Source: JAYWIG01 sp043789035
GTDB taxonomy: Bacteria; Pseudomonadota; Gammaproteobacteria; Burkholderiales; Burkholderiaceae_E
DNA: 24,952 bases
Direction: 5' to 3'
Assembly (NCBI GenBank): GCA_043789035.1
Contig: JAYWIG010000341.1
Location: forward strand, 1 to 24,952
Under the pieces are notes generated by a model. The model saw nothing but the letters and a program-made list of their open reading frames with translations. It searched no databases and had not been told where the DNA came from. The position numbers and the translations under genes are program-made. Positions 7,555 to 15,475 of the stretch are shown here, one piece after another. Each line of letters starts with the position of its first letter. Within the stretch, counting starts at the first letter, position 1.

Positions 7555-8337
7555 ATGATGAAGAATTTAACACAATTGCTAGTTTCCCACGACGGTGCTG
7601 TAACCATCGTTGCCCTCAATCGCCCACAAAAACGCAATGCGCTTTCGGACGGGGTAATTGCAGAGCTGCAATACTGCTTCGAAAACTTAAACGAAACAAC
7701 TAAATGCGTGGTTTTGCATGGGCTAGGTGCGCATTTCTGCGCTGGGTTGGATTTATCAGAGCTAAGTGAAAGAAACGCCGCCCAAGGTGTCGCGCATTCG
7801 CGGTCTTGGCATAGGGCGCTTGATTCGATTGATAAAGGCCAAGTACCCGTAGTTGCGGCCCTGCATGGCGCAGTTGTTGGGGGTGGCCTGGAGTTGGCAG
7901 CCTCGTGCCACATCCGGGTAGCCGATGCATCGACTTTTTATGCGCTTCCCGAAGGCTCTCGCGGTATTTTCGTTGGCGGAGGCGGTTCTGTACGCATCCC
8001 AAAACTGATAGGTGTAGCACGCATGACAGACATGATGCTTACAGGGCGAACCTACGCAGCCGACGAAGGCGAAAGTATTGGCCTTGCGCAGTATTTAGTC
8101 GCTCAAGGTTCTGCTCTCGAAAAAGCGCTTGAAATTGCCAAACGGATTGCAGAGAATGCTCCAATGACGAATTTTGCTTTAACACATGGCTTACCTCGCA
8201 TTGCAGAGCAGTCATCAGACCACGGTTACTTCACTGAAGCCCTACTCGCTTCAATAGCTCAGGACGCGCCTGAAGCAAAAGCAAGAGTAAGAGCATTTCT
8301 TGAGGGCAAAGCAAACAAGGTTGCGCCACCAAAATGA
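7555..8337 (+). CDS. Enoyl-CoA hydratase/isomerase family protein (crotonase)
   Basis: The 260-residue crotonase has the oxyanion-hole motifs HFCAGLDL (60-67) and GAVVGGGLELA (105-115). Both glutamates used by true enoyl-CoA hydratases are present: Glu113 in GGGLELA and Glu133 in ALPEGSRG. This favours hydration of a 2-enoyl-CoA over dehalogenase or isomerase chemistry, though hydratase-lyase (feruloyl-CoA to aldehyde plus acetyl-CoA) cannot be excluded. Its stop overlaps the start of the aryl-CoA ligase in an ATGA junction, so the likely substrate is the cinnamoyl-type CoA ester made by that ligase. Two consecutive ATGs (7555 and 7558) could start the protein. There is no ribosome-binding site, and the promoter position suggests a leaderless mRNA. 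Confidence 0.88.
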   Translation: MMKNLTQLLVSHDGAVTIVALNRPQKRNALSDGVIAELQYCFENLNETTKCVVLHGLGAHFCAGLDLSELSERNAAQGVAHSRSWHRALDSIDKGQVPVVAALHGAVVGGGLELAASCHIRVADASTFYALPEGSRGIFVGGGGSVRIPKLIGVARMTDMMLTGRTYAADEGESIGLAQYLVAQGSALEKALEIAKRIAENAPMTNFALTHGLPRIAEQSSDHGYFTEALLASIAQDAPEAKARVRAFLEGKANKVAPPK

Positions 8338-10196
8338 TATTCGCAAAATATCGGCGACTAGCATTTGGCGTTACAGAGGGCGTTTTAAGCTCTCGCCTCG
8401 ACTCGGAAAATAATAGCGTTCAATACTTTCAGGCCAAGCAACCGCTTGAACCTTTTGCCACACGAATTACTGACCGCTTTTTGCATTGGGTAAACAAAAG
8501 CCCTGACACAATCATGTTTGCCCAACGTGAGCTACTAGGCAATGGCCAACGTGGAGAATGGCAAAAAATATCGTATGTCCAAGCTCTAGGCTATGCAAAG
8601 TCGATTGGGCAGGCGTTAATCGATAGAAAATTAAGCGTCGATCGACCTGTCGTCATTTTGAGCGATAACGATCTGGAACATGCGATGCTTGCTTTGGCTT
8701 GCATTTATGTTGGCGTTCCCTATTGCTCCATATCGCCAGCCTATAGCCTAGTCAGCAATGATTTTGGCAAACTCAAACATATCGTCGATCTGCTTACACC
8801 AGGCTTAGTCTTTGCTTCATCAAAAACTCAATATAGCAAGGCCCTAAATGCAGCAATTCCTGTTGGAACCGAGGTAATCGACTCCGAGCAATTGCGCAGG
8901 CAGTTTTATCAACTGTCGGTAACAGATGATGTTGACCAAGCGATGCAGGCAACAGGCGCCGACACAATAGTGAAATTTCTATTCACGTCTGGGTCAACGA
9001 AAATGCCTAAGGGTGTGATTAACACCCAACGCATGTGGTGCTCTAACCAACAAATGATGCGTCAATCGATGCCTGTACTGACAGACCATAGACCTGTTTT
9101 AGTCGATTGGCTACCGTGGAACCATACCTTTGGTGGCAACCATAATTATGGAATGGTGCTTTACAACGGCGGCACGATGTTTATCGATAATGGCAAACCA
9201 ACCCCGGCGATGATTGGCGAAACTTTACGTAATCTCAAAGAAATTGCTCCGACGGTTTACTTCAATGTTCCCACCGGTTTCGAGGCTATTGCCAACGCGA
9301 TGAAAGGCGATGCAACTCTTCGAAAAAACCTGTTTTCTCGAGTGCAAATGTTTTTCTACGCTGGAGCTGCGCTTAGCCCTTCGGTTTGGAGCGATTTGCA
9401 TAAACTGGCCGAACAAGAGGTAGGTGAACGCATCGTCATGGGCACTGGCCTCGGTATGACCGAGTCGTCACCTTTCGCACTTTACGTTACCAGCCCCGAA
9501 GTCACTACCGGCGATTTAGGTTTACCGACCCCCGGTGTCGAAACGAAACTCATCGCTAACGGTGACAAAACCGAAATTCGATATCGCGGCCCTAGCATCA
9601 CACCTGGGTATTGGAAGCAGCCCGATCAAACTGCGGAATCTTTCGACGACGAGGGCTTTTTCATTACCGGCGATGCGGTGAAATGGATTGATCCGAACAA
9701 TATTCATCTCGGCCTTAAATTCGATGGCCGAACTGCGGAAGACTTCAAACTAGCTACAGGTACCTTTGTAAGCGTCGGACCACTTAGAGCGCGCATTCAG
9801 GCGGCCGGTGCCCCGTATGTACAGGATGCTGTAATCACAGGAATCAACCGAAACGAAGTTGGGGCAATGCTGTTTTTACTGCCTCGGGTTCGAGAAATTA
9901 GCGATTTGCCCGAATCAGCAACTTGGGCTGAAGTTCTCGAAAGCATCCCAGTTCAGCAGCATTTTCAAATAGTTATCGATGCGTTAAGCATGGTCGCAAC
10001 CGGAAGTGCTTCTCGAGTTGCCAGATTACTGTTATTGTCAGATTCTCCACAAATCGATCTAGGCGAAGTAACTGACAAAGGCTCGATCAATCAGCGCGCT
10101 GTACTAAAAAACCGTTCTACTTTAGTAGATGAGTTTCATGATGGAAAATTACCGTTTATTATTTTTAGCAATATTGCTACCCCAAAAATTAGCTAA
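8334..10196 (+). CDS. Feruloyl-CoA synthase-like aryl-CoA ligase
   Basis: The 620-residue protein is an ANL-superfamily adenylate-forming CoA ligase that should activate an aryl acid with ATP and CoA. Visible motifs are the P-loop FTSGSTKMPKGV (217-228), LPWNHTFGGNHN (260-271), GLGMTES (372-378), FITGDAVKW and the hinge FDGRTAEDFKLATGTF (463-478). The last, followed by VSVGPLRARI, is characteristic of feruloyl-CoA synthases, which also act on coumarate and caffeate. The start overlaps the crotonase stop by four bases, and a marR gene follows 15 bases after its end. Exact substrate is uncertain; assignment to the feruloyl-CoA synthase group is good. Confidence 0.87.
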   Translation: MIFAKYRRLAFGVTEGVLSSRLDSENNSVQYFQAKQPLEPFATRITDRFLHWVNKSPDTIMFAQRELLGNGQRGEWQKISYVQALGYAKSIGQALIDRKLSVDRPVVILSDNDLEHAMLALACIYVGVPYCSISPAYSLVSNDFGKLKHIVDLLTPGLVFASSKTQYSKALNAAIPVGTEVIDSEQLRRQFYQLSVTDDVDQAMQATGADTIVKFLFTSGSTKMPKGVINTQRMWCSNQQMMRQSMPVLTDHRPVLVDWLPWNHTFGGNHNYGMVLYNGGTMFIDNGKPTPAMIGETLRNLKEIAPTVYFNVPTGFEAIANAMKGDATLRKNLFSRVQMFFYAGAALSPSVWSDLHKLAEQEVGERIVMGTGLGMTESSPFALYVTSPEVTTGDLGLPTPGVETKLIANGDKTEIRYRGPSITPGYWKQPDQTAESFDDEGFFITGDAVKWIDPNNIHLGLKFDGRTAEDFKLATGTFVSVGPLRARIQAAGAPYVQDAVITGINRNEVGAMLFLLPRVREISDLPESATWAEVLESIPVQQHFQIVIDALSMVATGSASRVARLLLLSDSPQIDLGEVTDKGSINQRAVLKNRSTLVDEFHDGKLPFIIFSNIATPKIS

Positions 10197-10211
10197 AAGA
10201 AGGTTCTCACC

Positions 10212-10655
10212 GTGCCCGGAACCAGCGACTTAAACACCGATTTTCTCGAAAGTTTGCTTGGCTACAATGCAAGGCGAGCATCCGTCACAATTTTGACGGT
10301 CGTGTTTGAGAGGATGGCAACTTTAGGACTACGACCTGTTGAGTTTTCAATGTTGTCACTTATTCATCATAACCCTGGCGTTACCTCGCGTAGGTTAAGT
10401 GAAGCGCTTGCTATTCAACCCCCAAATCTCGTTGGAAAGGTTGCCAATTTGCTGGAAAAGGGCTGGGTGACTAGGCAAATTGACTCCCAAGATAAAAGAG
10501 CATTGGTTCTTACGATAACCGCCGAAGGCAGAGCCATTATTGAGAAGGCGGAGCTTCTCGCAACTGAACTTGAAACGGCTGCCAGCGTTCAACTGACTAA
10601 CGAAGAACGTGAAACTCTCATCGGTTTGCTTAAAAAAGTTTACCTTCCGACTTGA
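10212..10655 (+). CDS. MarR-family transcriptional regulator
   Basis: The 147-residue protein is a winged-helix MarR-type regulator. The DNA-binding part covers SMLSLIHHNPGVTSRRLSEALAI through NLVGKVANLLEKGWVTRQ, ending with the wing DKRALVLTITAEG. It begins with GTG at 10212, preceded by AGAAGG eight bases upstream. It is the third gene of the hydratase-ligase operon and probably represses that operon until an aryl-CoA inducer binds, as in characterised hydroxycinnamate MarR regulators; that role is inference. The inverted repeat at 7531-7545 is a candidate binding site. Confidence 0.88.
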   Translation: MPGTSDLNTDFLESLLGYNARRASVTILTVVFERMATLGLRPVEFSMLSLIHHNPGVTSRRLSEALAIQPPNLVGKVANLLEKGWVTRQIDSQDKRALVLTITAEGRAIIEKAELLATELETAASVQLTNEERETLIGLLKKVYLPT

Positions 10656-10682
10656 ATTATGAAAACGAATGAATGTTGACAT

Positions 10683-10704
10683 GGAGCCCGCAAGACTATG
10701 CTCC
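10683..10704. repeat. Inverted repeat GGAGC-N12-GCTCC
   Basis: A 5-bp inverted repeat lies in the 251-base gap between marR and the signal-peptide protein gene, about 160 bases upstream of the sigma-54 promoter, within the usual distance of an enhancer-binding activator site. There is no following T-run, so it is unlikely to be a terminator. A second imperfect palindrome lies at 10740-10752. The role is unknown. Confidence 0.3.
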
Positions 10705-10865
10705 GATCACAGCAGGTTTCAATAATGTAGAAAGGTGAAGGTTAATTTGACCTACAAAGCGCCACTCCTTGCAGTGATAAATTGCCTGTCGGTATTTATT
10801 ACAAGAAGACTTTTCATCGTCAGCAATGTCTCCACAAGTCATTGTATTTGTTGCACTTTTAAAAC

Positions 10866-10881
10866 TGGCACGATTTTCGCT
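10866..10881 (+). promoter_or_regulatory. Sigma-54 (RpoN) promoter, near-consensus
   Basis: TGGCACGATTTTCGCT matches the -24/-12 consensus TGGCACG-N4-TTGCW at every defined position except one (TCGC for TTGC). The invariant GG (10867-10868) and GC (10879-10880) have the required spacing. Transcription would begin near 10892, leaving about 15 bases before the ATG at 10907. This argues against the earlier in-frame ATG at 10826 and implies an enhancer-binding activator. Confidence 0.65.
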
Positions 10882-10906
10882 TAGGTTGTATCTAAAGCTG
10901 AAAGTT

Positions 10907-11734
10907 ATGAAACCAAGAATTGCATTTTTTGCCGCCGCCTCTCTCGTCGCTACCGGAATGACGCTCGCGTCCAATGTTTCGTTTGGTCAGCGTGCTGGAA
11001 AGTTTCTGGCTGACGCTCTCGACGTCATGGGCCCGATCAGCAGCTTAATGTCCGGTATCGTAAAGCCAAATTTTGAAAGGCAAGCAAGATCTACTGGTGA
11101 CTACGCCTTAGATGCAGTTGTTGCCGCCCGGCAAGATTCAGTTTCTTTAGGTATGCGCAACCAGTCGATGCTTCCAACCAACATTTTGATTGCTCCTAGC
11201 ACTTGGTCGAACAATTCGAATAATGAGAGCACGACACGTGTCTCATCTTCAGAAATCCAGCCAGGCCCGAGAAACGTGCCTGCTACATTCTATGGAGCTA
11301 GTTTCCAAACGAAAACGCTGCAGACAGCTAGCTTATTGGGTGCATTTGTGAGGGGAGCTCCTAGTGGTTTATCCAAAGACAGAGAAGACGTTTGGCAATT
11401 TTTGAACAGTCGTCCAGGCCGGTTTGATACGTCTAAGCTTTTGCTTTCTGCAGATAAGGGGGAGCGTATAGACAAGGAGATCATTGGAACGGGTAACGCC
11501 GGGGCGTCGATTGTTGCAATCGTGAACGAGACTCAACTAAACAAGACTGACATTATCGGCACAACCAATGCGAATAACTTGACTCCCCAAAGTCTTCTGA
11601 GTAAAAACCCCGAGGCTTCTGTTCCGGTGCCTGCAAGCTCGCTTGTACTCGTTGTAGGTTTCGCATCACTTTTTGGAGTTAGGTCAATGGCTAAGAAATC
11701 AAAAGCAAAAAAATCGAAAAAGGCAGCAAGATAG
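10907..11734 (+). CDS. Secreted protein of unknown function with PEP-CTERM-like C-terminal tail
   Basis: The 275-residue protein matches no family I recognise. Residues 1-27 look like a signal peptide (MKPRIAFFAAASLVATGMTL then ASNVSFGQ). The middle is polar, rich in Ser, Asn and Thr, without cysteines. The C-terminus carries VPVPAS, about 15 hydrophobic residues and a basic tail with several AKKSK units. That order (VPxPA motif, short transmembrane segment, basic cluster) resembles PEP-CTERM sorting signals processed by exosortase and used by exopolysaccharide or floc-associated surface proteins. The long lysine tail is unusual. The frame extends to an ATG at 10826, but the signal peptide and the sigma-54 promoter favour 10907. 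The downstream hydrolase frame begins at its very end. A plain C-terminal membrane anchor is the alternative. Confidence 0.65.
   Translation: MKPRIAFFAAASLVATGMTLASNVSFGQRAGKFLADALDVMGPISSLMSGIVKPNFERQARSTGDYALDAVVAARQDSVSLGMRNQSMLPTNILIAPSTWSNNSNNESTTRVSSSEIQPGPRNVPATFYGASFQTKTLQTASLLGAFVRGAPSGLSKDREDVWQFLNSRPGRFDTSKLLLSADKGERIDKEIIGTGNAGASIVAIVNETQLNKTDIIGTTNANNLTPQSLLSKNPEASVPVPASSLVLVVGFASLFGVRSMAKKSKAKKSKKAAR
11707..11713 (+). other. Candidate -1 slippery heptamer A_AAA_AAA
   Basis: In the reading frame of the secreted protein (codons GCA AAA AAA) the seven A residues form a classic X_XXY_YYZ heptamer. A -1 slip would enter the alpha/beta-hydrolase frame, which is open from here to 12597. 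No strong downstream stimulatory hairpin is visible, so function is doubtful. Confidence 0.25.
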
Positions 11735-11766
11735 GCGCAAATTTAGACAATCAGTACAACCCTAGG

Positions 11767-12597
11767 TTGTCCGTTGTCGACGTTGAAAAGTATTTCAAAG
11801 CTTGGCGGAGGGAATCTATCGCCACCAAACGAGCCATACCGAGATTCGATCAAGACCTAGCCTTTGGCTCCACTCAGGGACAAAGGCTAGATGTCTTTTA
11901 TGGGTTCACAAAATCGTTACCTGCTCTAAAAACAGCCTCTCTCCCAACCCTTGTTTTTATTCACGGAGGCTATTGGAGGGCGCTGGACAAAGCTGATTTT
12001 TCTTTTATTGCACGGGCTTACACCGCACGCGGAGTCAATGTTGTCATTACCAACTATGACCTTTGCCCAGTAGTTACTTTGAGAGAAATCTGCATGCAGC
12101 AGGCCCATGCTTTAGCTTGGATATACCGCAACAGCTCTTCCTTGGGATTAAACAAGAACAAGATTGTTGTAAGCGGGCATTCGGCAGGCGGCCATTTAAG
12201 CGCTATGCTGTTGGCCGCCAAGTGGCCAACCGCAGCGTCAGACTTACCAGTAGATCTCGTCAAAGGGGCCATCACGTTGAGTGGTTTGTTCGATCTGAGA
12301 CCGGTTTCAAAAGCACCATTTTTAGCCAAAGACGTACGGCTAAATGAATCTGAAGCAATCGCCTTAAGCCCTGTTTTTATGCCTCCAGCGACCAACGCGC
12401 CTTTGCTAACAGCCGTCGGAGAACTTGAAAGCGAAGCCTTTCACGACCAAACCTCCGAGATCGAAAAGGCTTGGAAACTTAGTTTTCAAGCTCGAATGCC
12501 GGCACTTGCTGCAAACCACTTTTCTATTTGCGACCGTTTCGCAACACCTAATGATCCGCTATTCGAACAATCGCTGGAGTTACTTAAAGCAATTTAA
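11767..12597 (+). CDS. Alpha/beta hydrolase, kynurenine-formamidase/esterase-like; start uncertain
   Basis: Counted from the TTG at 11767, the protein has HGGYW (66-70, oxyanion hole), nucleophile Ser139 in GHSAGGH, a probable acid Glu221 in GELESEAF and His251 in NHFS. This is the arrangement of AFMID-type formamidases and related carboxylesterases. The TTG is the first conventional start and has no ribosome-binding site. The frame is open upstream to 11695, and the upstream codons encode NLDNQYNPR, which together with the following residues resembles the family's usual N-terminus. The true start is therefore likely earlier: an ATA at 11731, overlapping the previous stop, has AAAAAGG seven bases before it. 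A frameshift from the upstream gene is the other option. The function is a hydrolase; the substrate is unknown. Confidence 0.82.
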   Translation: MSVVDVEKYFKAWRRESIATKRAIPRFDQDLAFGSTQGQRLDVFYGFTKSLPALKTASLPTLVFIHGGYWRALDKADFSFIARAYTARGVNVVITNYDLCPVVTLREICMQQAHALAWIYRNSSSLGLNKNKIVVSGHSAGGHLSAMLLAAKWPTAASDLPVDLVKGAITLSGLFDLRPVSKAPFLAKDVRLNESEAIALSPVFMPPATNAPLLTAVGELESEAFHDQTSEIEKAWKLSFQARMPALAANHFSICDRFATPNDPLFEQSLELLKAI

Positions 12598-12613
12598 ACG
12601 AAAGCCCGAGCGG

Positions 12614-13906
12614 TTAAAGCTTCAACATCTTCGGTAAGAACAAAGTGATCGAAGGCACTGCAATCAACAGAGCAAGTCGAAACAAATCAGCAATCAAAAA
12701 CGGCATAACACCTCGCCAGATTGCTGAAGTTGGGACATCTGGCAACACGCTCCTAAGCACAAATACATTCATGCCCACTGGCGGGCTAATCATTCCGATC
12801 TCAACAACACACACAATTAGGATTCCGAACCAAATTGGATCAAAACCTAGCGCTGTCACCAAAGGGAAAAATATGGGCACAGTGAGAAGAATCATTGACA
12901 GCTCTTCCATCGCAGTGCCTAAGATCACATAGATAACGCAAATAGCAACAATGACGGCGATTGGGTGAATCTGAAATTGAGTTACGAACGCTTGTAAGTC
13001 ACTGGGCAGAGTCGTAAAGTTCATAAAATTGGCGAAGACCGAAGCACCAATCAATATGGTGAACAGCATGGCTGTCGTGCGGCTTGAATCGATCAGAACT
13101 TCTTTTACAACCGTCAGCGTGAGGCGCCCGCGAAATAACGCGAACAAAAAACCTCCAAAGGCCCCCACGCCTGCTGCTTCGGTTGGCGTAAAAATGCCCC
13201 CATACATGCCGCCCATCACAATGCCAAAAAGAAGCAGAACACCCCAGATATTCTTTAGCGCTTGTAGGCGCCCTGCCCAATTGGTTCGCTCCCCCGGTGG
13301 CCCAAGTTTAGGGTTTCTTGCCGTGACAATTCCCGCGGCGACAACGTAGAAGATAGTTGCAACAATGCCAGGGATGATGCCAGCGGCAAACAAAGCACCA
13401 ATACTTTGCTCGGTCATGATTCCGTAAATCACCATAATTACAGACGGTGGAATCAAAATTCCTAAAGTGCCACCAGCTGCGATCGAACCTGCTGCGAAGG
13501 AATCTTGATACTTAAAGCGACGCATTTCCGGCATAGCCACTTTGGCCATTGTGGCAGCAGTTGCAATAGAGGAGCCACAAATCGCCCCAAAGCCAGCGCA
13601 GGCTAAGATGGTGCTCATCGCAAGCCCGCCGCGTTTATGCCCAATGAATGCATAGGAGGCCTGATATAGCTCGCGCGACATTCCGGCTCGTGTCACGAAA
13701 TTGCCCATCAAAATAAACAGAGGTACGACGGATAAGGTGTATTTGGCAATGTCGAGGATTTCAGTGGCCGTCGACGAGATAGCTGCTGGCCAAGATCGCA
13801 TCAACCCAATACCTATTAAGCCGACCGCTGCCATGCTAAATGCAATGGGCACCCGCAAGCTCATTAGTAAAAACATGGCAGCAAAGCCGAGCAACGCTTC
13901 AAACAT
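12614..13906 (-). CDS. dctM: TRAP transporter large permease (DctM)
   Basis: The 430-residue, highly hydrophobic protein is the DctM subunit of a tripartite ATP-independent periplasmic transporter, which uses the ion gradient to import organic acids. Typical stretches are PLFILMGNFVTRAGMSRELYQ, GAICGSSIATAATMAKVAMPEM, AAGGTLGILIPPSVIMVIYG, GIFTPTEAAGVGAFG and GMISPPVGMNVFVL, spread over about 12 membrane segments. Length is normal. It follows DctQ by 23 bases in a leftward run with DctP. It converges with the alpha/beta hydrolase gene, with only 16 bases between them and no clear terminator. AAGG lies upstream of the ATG. Confidence 0.93.
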   Translation of the reverse strand: MFEALLGFAAMFLLMSLRVPIAFSMAAVGLIGIGLMRSWPAAISSTATEILDIAKYTLSVVPLFILMGNFVTRAGMSRELYQASYAFIGHKRGGLAMSTILACAGFGAICGSSIATAATMAKVAMPEMRRFKYQDSFAAGSIAAGGTLGILIPPSVIMVIYGIMTEQSIGALFAAGIIPGIVATIFYVVAAGIVTARNPKLGPPGERTNWAGRLQALKNIWGVLLLFGIVMGGMYGGIFTPTEAAGVGAFGGFLFALFRGRLTLTVVKEVLIDSSRTTAMLFTILIGASVFANFMNFTTLPSDLQAFVTQFQIHPIAVIVAICVIYVILGTAMEELSMILLTVPIFFPLVTALGFDPIWFGILIVCVVEIGMISPPVGMNVFVLRSVLPDVPTSAIWRGVMPFLIADLFRLALLIAVPSITLFLPKMLKL

Positions 13907-13929
13907 ATTTGTGGAACCTTAATCGAACC

Positions 13930-14445
13930 TTATAGAGCGCCAGCTTTGATCTCATCACTCTCGGGTTCTGGCCCTTGAATCGCTAACACTAAATGTATAA
14001 ACGCCGTCGTCGCTATCAGCACCGCTGCCGCATAATAGAAGGGGCCCATAGGAATCAAAAGCTGCGCGGTAATATCACCCTGATCAAGCGTTCTTTGGGC
14101 CCTATTCCATACCAACCATGCAGCACCTCCCAGCAACAATGCGGAAATGACTTGTGCTATTTGATGCTGATAAAGGCTAAGAAATTTCGGCAATAGCTTA
14201 TCTAACAAGTCGAAGACAACATGCTCACTCTTTAAAGAACAAAGTGGTAACCCAAAAAAGATAACCGCCAGCATCAGGAGTTCACTCATTTCGACGACGC
14301 CGGGAATAGACGAGCCAACAAACTTTCTTCCGATGACGTCGCAAAACGTCAGTGCCATCATGGAAAAAAGGGCAAGGGCCACGCCCCAGCCCAGCACAGT
14401 TTCTAATCCTGCAATAGCTTTAGAGGGCTTTGGCGATTTCTGCAC
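13930..14445 (-). CDS. dctQ: TRAP transporter small permease (DctQ)
   Basis: The 171-residue protein has four membrane segments and the DctQ-family TFCDVIGRKFVGSSIPGVVEMSE-like region (residues 27-50), with the conserved VIGRKF. It forms the membrane complex with DctM. It begins with GTG at 14445, inside the end of dctP, a 26-base overlap that suggests translational coupling; the ribosome-binding site is weak. The next in-frame methionine falls within the first membrane segment, so the GTG is needed. Confidence 0.88.
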   Translation of the reverse strand: MQKSPKPSKAIAGLETVLGWGVALALFSMMALTFCDVIGRKFVGSSIPGVVEMSELLMLAVIFFGLPLCSLKSEHVVFDLLDKLLPKFLSLYQHQIAQVISALLLGGAAWLVWNRAQRTLDQGDITAQLLIPMGPFYYAAAVLIATTAFIHLVLAIQGPEPESDEIKAGAL

Positions 14446-15442
14446 GGTAATCTTTTAGAACTTGTTCAGGATTCGCTAAACCTTTTGCTTTGGCATCAGC
14501 GATAAACTTTTGCTCTAGGCCTGATGTCTTGGCACGCACCTCATCGATAAAAGTCTTGCTGGCGTTTTGAACCTGCACTCCATTTGCCTGCATAAATGCG
14601 GAGCCACGGCGATCTACCTTATCCCAGCCCAAACCAAAAAGTTTCGCTGCATGTTCGCCCGATAGCTTTGTAATTGCGTCTTGATCTGCTTTAGAAATCT
14701 TGCTCCAAGTCGCTTCATTCATCACAAAGGCAAAACTTGTGTTGTATAGGCCGCCAGGGAAGTTCGTACGGTGTTTAATCAGCTTTTCAAGCTTGAAAGA
14801 CTCAATGGACTCGGCTGGAAAGAAAACACCATCCATTACGCCAGAAGAAAGTAACTCGTACGATTCAGGGGCAGGCTTTAAGGTGACATTCACACCGAGT
14901 GCTTTGCCAACCTCATTGACCATTCCACCACCAACCCGAAACTTCAAGCCCTGCATATCAGCAAGCGATTGAATTGGTTTTTTTGTATTGAAAACGGCAC
15001 CTGGCCCATGGGTGAACACGGCGAGCACTTTTAAGCCCTTATGCTCATTCAACTTAGCTAAATGCTTGTCATAGACACGCTGATAAGCAACCGATGTTGC
15101 AACAGGGTTGTCTCCAGCGAAAGGTAATTCAGCGAGCTGTGTGAGTGTGTAGCGCCCTGGGGTGTAACCATGAACCGAGAAGGAAATGTCCGCTAGCCCG
15201 TCGCGCACCGCGTCGAAAGTACCAGGTGGAGCAACAACTGCCTTAGGCAAAATATTGCACTTAACGCGACTAGAGGTGGCTTTAGTGACTTCATCGCACC
15301 ACTGCGCTTGTGATTGTGAAAGAGTATGACTAGGAGGTAACCAGCTCGACGCGGTTAGTACCACTTGCGCCATACTTGTCGTTGAAAAACCGCCCATCAA
15401 CGCAATAACTACCACTGCACTATGCAATTTATTAAGTTTCAC
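14420..15442 (-). CDS. dctP: TRAP transporter solute-binding protein (DctP family)
   Basis: This periplasmic solute-binding protein of about 340 residues captures the substrate for the DctQM permease. A signal peptide covers the first 25 or so residues (VKLNKLHSAVVVIALMGG to SMA, then QVVLT). Family features are LPKAVVAPPGTFDAVRDGLADI, LPFAGDNPVATS, FNTKKPIQSLADMQGLKFRVGG with the substrate-contacting arginine, and PAESYELLSSGVMDGVFFP. An ATG at 15454 is also in frame but lacks a ribosome-binding site. GTG at 15442 has GGAG six bases upstream and gives a cleaner signal peptide. The neighbouring aromatic hydroxylase suggests an aromatic or carboxylic acid substrate. The substrate is not readable from sequence. 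Confidence 0.9.
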   Translation of the reverse strand: MKLNKLHSAVVVIALMGGFSTTSMAQVVLTASSWLPPSHTLSQSQAQWCDEVTKATSSRVKCNILPKAVVAPPGTFDAVRDGLADISFSVHGYTPGRYTLTQLAELPFAGDNPVATSVAYQRVYDKHLAKLNEHKGLKVLAVFTHGPGAVFNTKKPIQSLADMQGLKFRVGGGMVNEVGKALGVNVTLKPAPESYELLSSGVMDGVFFPAESIESFKLEKLIKHRTNFPGGLYNTSFAFVMNEATWSKISKADQDAITKLSGEHAAKLFGLGWDKVDRRGSAFMQANGVQVQNASKTFIDEVRAKTSGLEQKFIADAKAKGLANPEQVLKDYRAEIAKAL

Positions 15443-15475
15443 CCTATGCTCCATTCGTTAAAAATTTACTAACCA

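Noticed and set aside
10696..10974. A 92-codon minus-strand frame across the marR-to-secreted-protein gap.
   Set aside because: It overlaps the sigma-54 promoter and signal-peptide region on the opposite strand, has no ribosome-binding site and no recognisable motif.
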